Assembly: GCA_024742605.1 (NCBI GenBank)
Contig: JANSYC010000024.1
Coordinates: 1-53,591, forward strand
Length of the DNA stretch: 53,591 nt
Reading direction: 5' to 3'
Origin: Alphaproteobacteria bacterium
GTDB lineage: Bacteria > Pseudomonadota > Alphaproteobacteria > Thalassobaculales > Thalassobaculaceae
Every line of letters starts with the position of its first letter. Position 1 is the stretch's first letter. Below are positions 44,972 to 53,591 of this stretch, piece by piece. The notes under the pieces were generated by a model, which worked only from the letters and a program-made list of their open reading frames with translations, had not been told where the DNA came from and searched no databases. The translations under genes were made by a program, and so were the position numbers.

Positions 44972-45367
44972 ATGAACATCATCCAGCAGCTTGAGCAGGA
45001 GCAGGTCGCGAGCCTGTCCGAAGGCAAAGAGATCCCCGATTTTCACGCCGGCGACACGGTTCGCGTCGACGTGAAGGTGGTCGAGGGCACCCGGGAGCGG
45101 ATTCAGGCCTTCGAAGGCGTCTGCATCGGCCGCAACAATGACGGGCTGAACTCGTCCTTCACCGTGCGGAAGATCTCCTACGGCGAGGGCGTGGAGCGGA
45201 TTTTCCCGCTGTACTCCCCCCGGATCGCGTCGATCAACCTGGTCCGTCGCGGCAAGGTGCGGCGCGCCAAGCTCTACTATCTGCGCGGCCGGACCGGTAA
45301 GTCGGCCCGTATCGCCGAGAAGGTCGTGGCCCGGAAGGCCAAGGTCACCGAGACGGCCGCCGAGTAG
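44972..45367 (+). CDS. rplS: 50S ribosomal protein L19
   Basis: Protein of the 50S subunit at the 30S interface, 131 residues. [40 protein letters not shown] and [15 protein letters not shown] are standard. ATG 44972 is preceded by GGTGGAG; a GTG at 44963 overlapping the trmD stop is less likely. Last gene of the operon; a terminator follows. Confidence 0.96.
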   Translation: MNIIQQLEQEQVASLSEGKEIPDFHAGDTVRVDVKVVEGTRERIQAFEGVCIGRNNDGLNSSFTVRKISYGEGVERIFPLYSPRIASINLVRRGKVRRAKLYYLRGRTGKSARIAEKVVARKAKVTETAAE

Positions 45368-45413
45368 GCCGACCGGCGCTCCGGATCGGAGTGCCCTCTC
45401 TGCCACGGGTTCC

Positions 45414-45448
45414 AAACGCGGGCCGTTCAGGCCCGCGTTTGCTGTTGT
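45414..45448 (+). terminator. Terminator after rplS
   Basis: Perfect 11-base stem AAACGCGGGCC (45414-45424) with GGCCCGCGTTT (45430-45440), loop GTTCA, tail GCTGTTGT. The stem's own TTT supplies part of the U-tract. It also lies just beyond the end of the convergent TauE-type gene. Confidence 0.82.
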
Positions 45449-45468
45449 GTCGGTTGCTGCGGCACCCG

Positions 45469-46236
45469 TTACCTGAACAACGTCGCGGCCCCTATGACCG
45501 CCAGCAGCGCCAGCGCCACCCGGCGGAAGGTGCGCTCGCTGGCCAGCGGAAAGATCCGGCCGCCCAGCCACATGCCGCCCATGTAGAACGGCGCCAGCAG
45601 CAGGCCGATGGTCACGGTCAGGGGCGTGATCAGACCGTAGGCGGCGAAGCTGATCAGGCCGGTCACCGAGCTGATGAAGAAGAATCCGAACAGATCGCCG
45701 CGCACCCGCCGCGCCGCCTCGCCCGTGCCGAGGAAATAGAGAATCAGAGGCGGGCCGCCGATGCCGGTCGAGGCGCCAAGAAACCCGGCGGCAAACCCGG
45801 CGATCCCGTCATTTCGGGTGCGTTTTCGGATCAGCGGCATGCGCCCGCTCGCCATCACCGCGACCAACACGATCACCGTGCCGGAGATCACCCGCCGCAG
45901 CAGCTCCGGGTCGGCATGGGTCAGCACCCAGGTGCCGAGCGGGATCGCCACCACGGCCGGGACCGCCAACGGAATCACCCGCCGCCAGGTGGTTTCCCGG
46001 AGCGCGGTCCGAAACACCTGAGGCAGGGCCGGGACTTCCATGATGCTCATCAGGGCGACGGCGATCGGCGGGCCGTACAGGAGCGCCAGGACCGGCGCCT
46101 TCACCATCGCCGCGCCGAAACCGGCGAACCCCCGTATGGTTCCCGCAATGGCGGCGGCCACGGCGCCAAACGCAAGATCCGCCCGATCGATGGTCCCGAT
46201 CAGGGCCATCAGATCCCGCCATGCCTCGTCGATCAT
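45469..46236 (-). CDS. TauE/SafE-family sulfite/anion exporter-like permease
   Basis: Integral membrane protein of 255 residues with seven or eight hydrophobic segments. IAGTIRGFAGFGAAMVKAPVLALLYGP in the first half and GFAAGFLGASTGIGGPPLILYFL in the second are the two inverted-repeat signatures of the TauE/SafE family. Members move sulfite, sulfoacetate or similar anions; the substrate is not shown here. Divergent from leuC. Confidence 0.87.
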   Translation of the reverse strand: MIDEAWRDLMALIGTIDRADLAFGAVAAAIAGTIRGFAGFGAAMVKAPVLALLYGPPIAVALMSIMEVPALPQVFRTALRETTWRRVIPLAVPAVVAIPLGTWVLTHADPELLRRVISGTVIVLVAVMASGRMPLIRKRTRNDGIAGFAAGFLGASTGIGGPPLILYFLGTGEAARRVRGDLFGFFFISSVTGLISFAAYGLITPLTVTIGLLLAPFYMGGMWLGGRIFPLASERTFRRVALALLAVIGAATLFR

Positions 46237-46386
46237 CCGGAATTCCCGCCGCTAAAATCGGATGATAGACCCCTGCGGACCGGTCTTGCACGTTTGTTGG
46301 TTTGCGCGGGCGCATTCCCTTTGTAATGTGCGCCCCAGAAATCGAGCCGATCGAAACCGCTTCGGCCACATCCACTTCGGCGGAAA

Positions 46387-46405
46387 CCGATTCCGACGAA
46401 ATCGG
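46387..46405 (+). promoter_or_regulatory. 5' UTR hairpin ahead of leuC
   Basis: CCGATT (46387-46392) pairs with AATCGG (46400-46405), seven-base loop, about 15 bases upstream of the leuC Shine-Dalgarno GGGAGGA. No Leu-rich leader peptide was found, so classical leucine attenuation is not supported. Confidence 0.25.
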
Positions 46406-46437
46406 ATCCGCATCATTTTGGGAGGATTACGGGACCC

Positions 46438-47847
<1,410 letters not shown>

Positions 47848-47861
47848 GGGGGAGACACATC

Positions 47862-48467
47862 ATGCAAAAATTCGACAAGCTGCGCGGCACGGCCGCTCCG
47901 ATGGACATGATCAACATCGATACCGACAAGATCATTCCGAAAAATTTTCTGAAGACCATCAAGCGGACCGGGCTCGGCAAGAACCTGTTCGCCGAGATGC
48001 GCTACAACGAGGACGGCTCCGAGAAAGAGGACTTCATCCTCAACAAGCCGGCCTATCGGAAGGCCGAGGTGCTGGTGGCGGGTGACAATTTCGGCTGCGG
48101 ATCGAGCCGGGAGCACGCCCCCTGGGCGCTGCTGGACTTCGGGATCCGCTGCGTGATCAGCACCAGCTTCGCCGATATCTTCTACAACAACTGCTTCAAG
48201 AACGGCGTGCTGCCGATCCAGGTCACCCCGGAGCAGCTGGCCGAGCTGATGGACGATGCCGAGAAGGGCTCGAACGCGGTTCTGGAAATCGACCTGGAAA
48301 ACCAGACGATCGGCCGGCCGAACGGGGAAAGCATCCCCTTCGAGATCGACCAGTTTCGCAAGCATTGCATGATCAACGGGCTCGACGATATCGGTCTGAC
48401 GCTGCAGAAGGACGACAAGATCGCCGCCTTTGAGGGCAAGCGGAAGTCCGGCACGCCCTGGGCGTGA
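47862..48467 (+). CDS. leuD: 3-isopropylmalate dehydratase small subunit
   Basis: Swivelling-domain partner of LeuC, 201 residues. [17 protein letters not shown] and the substrate-binding [15 protein letters not shown] are diagnostic. ATG 47862 follows GGGGGAG; the open frame upstream is not LeuD-like. It is followed after 112 bases by leuB. Confidence 0.97.
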   Translation: MQKFDKLRGTAAPMDMINIDTDKIIPKNFLKTIKRTGLGKNLFAEMRYNEDGSEKEDFILNKPAYRKAEVLVAGDNFGCGSSREHAPWALLDFGIRCVISTSFADIFYNNCFKNGVLPIQVTPEQLAELMDDAEKGSNAVLEIDLENQTIGRPNGESIPFEIDQFRKHCMINGLDDIGLTLQKDDKIAAFEGKRKSGTPWA

Positions 48468-48579
48468 AACCCCGGGCTTCAGGCGCGGAGTCCAAGTAAA
48501 ACAACGGGTTTGCCTCTCTCCCTCGGTTCGGCTAAGGACTTTCGGGGGAGACGGTTCGCCGACGGTATGGAGAAGATGC

Positions 48580-49698
48580 ATGGCCTCGAATAAGAAACTG
48601 CTGGTCCTTCCGGGTGACGGGATCGGCCCGGAAGTGGTGGGCGAAACCCTGCGGGTCGTCGACTGGATGGCGAAGCGGCGGTCGGTGTCTTTCGACGTGG
48701 AAGAGGGCCTGGTCGGGGGCGCCGCCTATGACGCGCACGGCACCGCCCTCACCGATGAGACCATGACCGACGCGATGCACGCGGATGCGGTGCTGTTCGG
48801 CGCGGTCGGCGGTCCGAAATACGACGATCTCCCGTTCGAGCTGAAGCCGGAACGCGGCCTGTTGCGCCTGCGCAAGGAAATGGACCTGTTCGCCAACCTG
48901 CGCCCGGCGATGGTGTTCCCCTCGATGGCCAAGCAGTCCTCGCTCAAGGAGGACCTGGTCGCCGGGCTCGACATCATGATCCTGCGGGAGCTGACCGGCG
49001 GCGTCTATTTCTGCGAGCCGCGCGGCATCGAGAAATTGGCCGACGGCACCGAGCGGGGCTTCGACACCCAGGCCTACACCACGCCGGAGATCGAGCGGAT
49101 CGGCCGGGTCGCCTTCGACATGGCCCGCAAGCGGCGCGGCAAGGTCACCTCGGTCGAGAAGGCCAATGTGATGATGTCCGGCGTGCTCTGGCGCCGGATC
49201 ATGACCGCCCTGCATGAGGCGGAAGGCGAAGGCCTCGACTACGAGAACATGTATGCCGACAACTGCGCCATGCAGCTGGTTCGCAACCCGAAACAGTTCG
49301 ACGTGATCGTCACCGACAACCTGTTCGGCGACATCCTGTCCGATTGCGCCGCCATGCTGACCGGCTCGCTGGGCATGCTGCCGTCGGCCTCGCTGGGCGC
49401 GGAGGATCCGACCACCGGCAAGCGCTACGCGCTGTACGAGCCGGTGCACGGCTCCGCCCCCGACATCACCGGCAAGAGCATGGCCAACCCGATCGCCGAG
49501 ATGCTCAGCTTCGCGATGCTGCTGCGCTACTCCTTCGACATGGCCGAGGACGCGGACCTGATCGAGAAGGCCATCGACAACGTGCTGTCCAGCGGCACCC
49601 GGACCGCCGACATCATGTCCCCCGGCATGGCCAAGGTCTCCACCTCGACCATGACCGAGAGCATCATCAAGGAACTGGACAAGCTGAACGGGAGCTGA
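48580..49698 (+). CDS. leuB: 3-isopropylmalate dehydrogenase
   Basis: NAD-dependent oxidative decarboxylase of leucine synthesis, 372 residues. [14 protein letters not shown], the substrate Arg in [38 protein letters not shown] with metal-binding Asp in [14 protein letters not shown], and [10 protein letters not shown] (NAD specificity) are all present. ATG 48580 follows GGAGAAG. Completes leuC-leuD-leuB. Confidence 0.97.
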   Translation: MASNKKLLVLPGDGIGPEVVGETLRVVDWMAKRRSVSFDVEEGLVGGAAYDAHGTALTDETMTDAMHADAVLFGAVGGPKYDDLPFELKPERGLLRLRKEMDLFANLRPAMVFPSMAKQSSLKEDLVAGLDIMILRELTGGVYFCEPRGIEKLADGTERGFDTQAYTTPEIERIGRVAFDMARKRRGKVTSVEKANVMMSGVLWRRIMTALHEAEGEGLDYENMYADNCAMQLVRNPKQFDVIVTDNLFGDILSDCAAMLTGSLGMLPSASLGAEDPTTGKRYALYEPVHGSAPDITGKSMANPIAEMLSFAMLLRYSFDMAEDADLIEKAIDNVLSSGTRTADIMSPGMAKVSTSTMTESIIKELDKLNGS

Positions 49699-49775
49699 GC
49701 TCCCCGGCACAGCACGACAAGCCCGGTTCGATCGGTTAGGATCCCGCCAGCACCACCGATGCGGGAGAAGTTGGC

Positions 49776-51116
49776 TTGGGCGAGGATCGAAAGCTGCGCG
49801 CGGCCCGCCGGCTGGCGGGTCTGATCCGGGACAGGGTGGATGCGCATTTCTCGGTGCGGCTCTGGGACGGCTCGCTGGAGCCGCTGGGCGGCGACCCGGT
49901 CCGGGGGCTGGCCCTGCGGATCGCAGCCCCCGGCGTCATCTCCTCGATTCTGCGTCGGCCCAGCCTCGACCGGCTGATCCGGCTCTATGCCAAGGGGGGC
50001 ATCGACGTGGAGGGCGGCTCGCTGATCGACCTGCTCGAACCGCTGGCCCATGACCGGAGCTACCGCCGCAAATTCAAAAAGATCGCCAAAGCCGATCTTC
50101 TCCGCTCCCTGGTGCCGTTCCTGTTCGGGCGCGGCGACCACCCGGACAGCACCCGGGATTTCGGCGCCGATGCCGAGGGCGCCGGCCGCAAAGCCGGCGA
50201 CAACAAACGCTTCATCCAGTTCCACTACGATGTGGGAAACGCCTTCTACCAGCTCTTTCTCGACCCGGAGATGCAGTATTCCTGCGCCCATTTCCCGAGA
50301 TGGGACGCCAGCCTGGAGGAGGCGCAGGTCACCAAGCTGGATCTGATCTGCCGGAAGCTGCGGCTGGCACCGGGCGAGACCCTGCTGGATATCGGCTGCG
50401 GCTGGGGCGGGCTGCTGTGCCATGCAGTCCGCGAATACGGCGTCACCGGCCACGGCGTCACCCTGTCCGAGGAGCAGCTCGCCTTCGCCCGGGCCAAGGT
50501 CGAGCGCCTGGGGATCGCCGACCGGGTCACCCTGCATCTCAAGGATTACCGCGAGATGGAGGGAGCCTTCGACAAGATCTCCTCGGTCGGGATGTACGAG
50601 CATATCGGGCTCGCCAACATCCCGGACTATTTCCGGACGGTGCGGCGCCTGCTCGCCCCCGGCGGGCTGTTCCTGAATCACGCGATCTCCCGCGGGGCCA
50701 AGCGCAGGCGGCGCCGCTTCGCCAGCCGGCCGGAGCAGCGCGCGCTGCAGAAATACATCTTTCCGGGCGGCGAACTCGACGATATCGGCCACACCCTGGC
50801 GGAAATGGAGATCGCCGGGTTCGAGGTGCAGGATGTGGAAGCCCTGCGCCAGCATTATCAGATCACCACCCGCAGCTGGGCCGAACGGCTGCACGCCCAC
50901 CGGGCCGAAGCCGAAGCCCTGGTCGGCGCCGAGACCTACCGGCTCTGGGCCGCCTATCTGGCCGGCTGCTCCTTCGCCTTCCAGCGCGGCTCGGCCCGCA
51001 TCCACCAGACCCTGGCGAGCAGATCCCCCAAGGGTTTCACGGCGGTGCCGCCGACCCGGTTCGACATTTATCGGAACCCGGTCGCACGCGCGCTGTCGGA
51101 ACCCCCAAGTTCTTGA
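49776..51116 (+). CDS. Cyclopropane-fatty-acyl-phospholipid synthase family methyltransferase
   Basis: SAM-dependent enzyme of 446 residues that adds a methylene group to unsaturated acyl chains of membrane lipids. N-terminal lipid-binding part (RLWDGSLEPLGG, RLYAKGGIDVEGGSL), then FHYDVGNAFYQLFLDPEMQYS, the AdoMet motif LLDIGCGWGGLL near 204-215, and SVGMYEHIG with the catalytic Glu. The start is TTG 49776 with GGGAGAAG upstream; no suitable ATG exists. The substrate would be the unsaturated lipids made through fabA/fabB. Confidence 0.9.
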   Translation: MGEDRKLRAARRLAGLIRDRVDAHFSVRLWDGSLEPLGGDPVRGLALRIAAPGVISSILRRPSLDRLIRLYAKGGIDVEGGSLIDLLEPLAHDRSYRRKFKKIAKADLLRSLVPFLFGRGDHPDSTRDFGADAEGAGRKAGDNKRFIQFHYDVGNAFYQLFLDPEMQYSCAHFPRWDASLEEAQVTKLDLICRKLRLAPGETLLDIGCGWGGLLCHAVREYGVTGHGVTLSEEQLAFARAKVERLGIADRVTLHLKDYREMEGAFDKISSVGMYEHIGLANIPDYFRTVRRLLAPGGLFLNHAISRGAKRRRRRFASRPEQRALQKYIFPGGELDDIGHTLAEMEIAGFEVQDVEALRQHYQITTRSWAERLHAHRAEAEALVGAETYRLWAAYLAGCSFAFQRGSARIHQTLASRSPKGFTAVPPTRFDIYRNPVARALSEPPSS

Positions 51117-51169
51117 TATAGGACGTGCCGACGCGCCCGCCGATTCCCCGAGACCGCCCGAAGATCAGC

Positions 51170-52273
51170 ATGACGCAGAAAGAGACCCTCGCGCTCTTCA
51201 GCATCCGTCCGGACAAGTTCGCGGGCCTGAGCATGGTCCTCGGACGGACCTTCCAGATTGTTCCCCTATCCGAAAGCGCCACTGCCGACGATTTCGCCGA
51301 TCAGCCGATTTCGGCGGCGGTGGTGGACGGAACCCCGTACCGGACCTTTTCGCGGGAGGCCCGCCGGACTCTGCGGTCCCGGCCAGACGGCGACAGGATC
51401 GCGATTCTGGAAATCGTCGATCCCGAGGTCCTGAACGATCCGGAATCGGTCGAAGACGACGCGCCAGCCAATCAGATGGTGGCCTCGGGCAGGTCGACCG
51501 CCGCGATGCTCGCCGCGTTCTGGCAGGCTTGCGCCCGGCGCGAGGAGCAGAATTGGGCATCCGAACATGAGTCGGTCTCGGCCGCGGCCCGTCAGGCCAA
51601 GCAGGCCTTTTCCATTCTCGAGGACATCACCCGACGAGGTACAACCGACGATCCCGCCGCCGCCCGGGAGATGTTCCGAGAGACCGCGCGCCTGATCGCC
51701 CGCGCCTCGGGGCTGCGGAAATCCCAGGATCTGCTTCGCGCCATCGAAACCCATCATGCCTATACCTTTGCCCACAGCCTGAAGGTGGCGACCCTGATGA
51801 CCGAATTGGGCCGGGCCATCGGTCTGACGGAGACCGACCGGGTTCTGCTGGCGGAAGCTGGGCTGCTGCACGATGTCGGCAAGCTGATGGTTCCGATCGA
51901 CGTCCTGGCGAAACCGTCGCGGCTGACCTTCGATGAATTCGAGACCATGAAGACCCATGCGCAGCTGGGCGAGGAGCTTCTGCAGGGCCTCTACGGGTCC
52001 CGGCCGGAGATCGCGATCGCGGCGGGACAGCATCACGAGAAGCTCGACGGCTCCGGCTATCCGAACGGGTTGCTCAAGACCCAGATCCACGAGATCGGCC
52101 GGAGCTGTGCAATCGTCGACATCTACTCGGCCCTGACCGACCGTCGCGACTACAAGGACCCGATGTCCTCGGAGGATGCGCTGGCCATCATGCGGCCGAT
52201 GGCGGGCGCAAAACTGGAAGAACGCCTGTTCGAGGTCTTCGAATCCTGGGTGCGGGAAGAGTTGGCGGAGTAG
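51170..52273 (+). CDS. HD-GYP domain cyclic-di-GMP phosphodiesterase
   Basis: 367 residues. The C-terminal HD-GYP domain is complete: HHAYTFAHSLKVA, LLHDVGKLMVP near 233, HAQLGEELL, and GQHHEKLDGSGYP near 287-298, followed by VDIYSALTDRRDYK. Such enzymes cut c-di-GMP to GMP and promote motility over biofilm. The N-terminal 120 residues resemble no clear sensor; they could be a degenerate receiver. ATG 51170 is preferred; a GTG at 51125 is also in frame but has its Shine-Dalgarno too close. Confidence 0.85.
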   Translation: MTQKETLALFSIRPDKFAGLSMVLGRTFQIVPLSESATADDFADQPISAAVVDGTPYRTFSREARRTLRSRPDGDRIAILEIVDPEVLNDPESVEDDAPANQMVASGRSTAAMLAAFWQACARREEQNWASEHESVSAAARQAKQAFSILEDITRRGTTDDPAAAREMFRETARLIARASGLRKSQDLLRAIETHHAYTFAHSLKVATLMTELGRAIGLTETDRVLLAEAGLLHDVGKLMVPIDVLAKPSRLTFDEFETMKTHAQLGEELLQGLYGSRPEIAIAAGQHHEKLDGSGYPNGLLKTQIHEIGRSCAIVDIYSALTDRRDYKDPMSSEDALAIMRPMAGAKLEERLFEVFESWVREELAE

Positions 52274-52325
52274 AACCGGACCGGCCCACGCGCCGTCGCG
52301 TCCCGCCTCAACTCAAACCGAAAAC

Positions 52326-52351
52326 CCCCGCCTATCCGAAGACCGGCGGGG
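52326..52351. terminator. Bidirectional terminator between HD-GYP and peroxiredoxin genes
   Basis: CCCCGCC (52326-52332) pairs with GGCGGGG (52345-52351), loop of 12. The plus side is followed by ATTCTCATTT; the minus side by GTTTTCGGTTT, so it suits both convergent genes. Confidence 0.7.
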
Positions 52352-52378
52352 ATTCTCATTTCGATATGGTATCCGGGT

Positions 52379-52861
<483 letters not shown>

Positions 52862-52952
52862 GGTGTTCCTCCTGAACTTCTCAAATGGACTTGGTCGGAA
52901 AGCCGCCCGATCAGGCGATCCCGTCAGGCCCATACATAGGCCGAAGATGGAT

Positions 52953-53591
52953 CTAATCCAAGCGCGTGGACGCCGCCTGTGCGCCGGAGCCCGAGTCCGC
53001 GCCGCCGCGGGCCAGATCCAGCGCCTCGATCACCGCCTGCTGGGTCAGCAGTTCCGGCAGCGGGAGCCCCTGCGGCGCGCCCGGCCCGTAGACCACGTTG
53101 AACGGGATGCCGTAGCGGCCGAAGCTCGCCAGATAGTCGCTGATCACCGGATCGGGATTGGTCCAGTCGGCCCGCACCGGCAGCACGCCGCCCTCAGACA
53201 GCAGCCCCGCCACCGGCTCCGCGTCCATAACCAGACGCTTGTTCACCTTGCAGGTGATGCACCAGTCGGCGGTCACGTCCACCAGAACGACCCGTCCGTC
53301 GGAAACGAGAGCGGGCAGGGCCGCCCGGTCGAAGGCGACCCAGGTCACGCCCGGGGCCGAACGGTCCGCGGGCGCAGCTGTGCCAGACCCGATACGGTCG
53401 GCAAAGCCGGAAATCATCACAGCCGCCGCCAGCGAGAGAGCCGCAACCCCCAGCGTCACCCCCCGACCCAGACGCGGTGCGCCCAGAATCAGCGCCAGCA
53501 GGAGCACCGCCAGGGCGGCGGCCACCGATCCCGCGACCAGGACACCCGCCTGGGCCGCGATCACGCTGACCAGCCAGAGGGCGGTCAGCCC
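52953..53591 (-). CDS. DsbD-type thiol:disulfide interchange protein, C-terminal part
   Basis: The frame is open to the right edge, so only the last 212 residues are seen. They hold two membrane segments (LVAGSVAAALAVLLLALILG, VTLGVAALSLAAAVMISGF) and a periplasmic thioredoxin domain with the active site VDVTADWCITCKVNKRLV. This matches DsbD/ScsB proteins, which carry electrons from cytoplasmic thioredoxin to periplasmic disulfides. The C-terminal tail is short and ends STRLD. Confidence 0.88.
   Translation of the reverse strand, partial: GLTALWLVSVIAAQAGVLVAGSVAAALAVLLLALILGAPRLGRGVTLGVAALSLAAAVMISGFADRIGSGTAAPADRSAPGVTWVAFDRAALPALVSDGRVVLVDVTADWCITCKVNKRLVMDAEPVAGLLSEGGVLPVRADWTNPDPVISDYLASFGRYGIPFNVVYGPGAPQGLPLPELLTQQAVIEALDLARGGADSGSGAQAASTRLD

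Overview
The window is high-GC bacterial chromosome from an alphaproteobacterium, most likely a Rhodospirillales-type marine or soil lineage. The evidence is gene order and family content: irr divergent from fabA-fabB-fabI, the ffh-rpsP-rimM-trmD-rplS-...-leuCDB order, dapF/mtaB/ftsY, a serine-glyoxylate aminotransferase, and a fused indolepyruvate ferredoxin oxidoreductase. The lineage below class level is inference. No tRNA, rRNA, CRISPR array, insertion sequence or phage gene was seen. Coding density is high and codon use looks uniform.

Layout. 1-1437: a PrpD-family gene (cut by the left edge) behind a type II haloacid dehalogenase, minus strand. 1777-8057: a peptide/opine-type ABC importer, with binding protein and two permeases on plus and a fused double ATPase on minus, with a lone ArsR regulator between the halves. 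8271-9322: AzlC/AzlD amino-acid exporter. 9366-15999: serine-glyoxylate aminotransferase, a Tat-exported multicopper oxidase, a large FAD/Fe-S D-2-hydroxyacid dehydrogenase and a divergent AraC regulator. 16006-18479: cobyric acid synthase and a UDP-glucuronate 4-epimerase-type protein. 18869-24142: indolepyruvate ferredoxin oxidoreductase and an N-acyl-D-amino-acid deacylase. 24602-27262: fabA-fabB-fabI. 27581-30761: irr followed by rubrerythrin, a heterodisulfide-reductase-like Fe-S protein and DUF3501. 30790-33861: methyltransferase, SH3b protein, D-2-hydroxyacid dehydrogenase, PAS protein. 33874-39652 (minus): dapF, 2H phosphoesterase, mtaB, ftsY and a NodU-type carbamoyltransferase. 39745-41191: Ldh-family oxidoreductase and a small secreted protein. 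41540-45367: ffh-rpsP-rimM-trmD-rplS. 45469-46236: TauE-type permease. 46438-49698: leuC-leuD-leuB. 49776-52273: CFA-synthase-like methyltransferase and HD-GYP phosphodiesterase. 52379-53591 (minus): peroxiredoxin and the C-terminal part of a DsbD-type protein cut by the right edge.

How it fits together. Several genes handle glyoxylate, hydroxypyruvate and 2-hydroxyacids. Another set couples iron status (Irr) with unsaturated fatty acid synthesis on one side and a poorly characterised non-haem-iron/Fe-S module on the other. A sequence resembling the Irr box lies just upstream of a good promoter for that module. The module (rubrerythrin, Hdr-like Fe-S protein, DUF3501) is the best candidate here for an undescribed system. 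Other unexplained signals are a 14/16 match to the ParB site parS at 18516, a mini-ORF leader with a Shine-Dalgarno hairpin ahead of the ABC binding protein, and a small relic of a GNAT acetyltransferase behind fabI.
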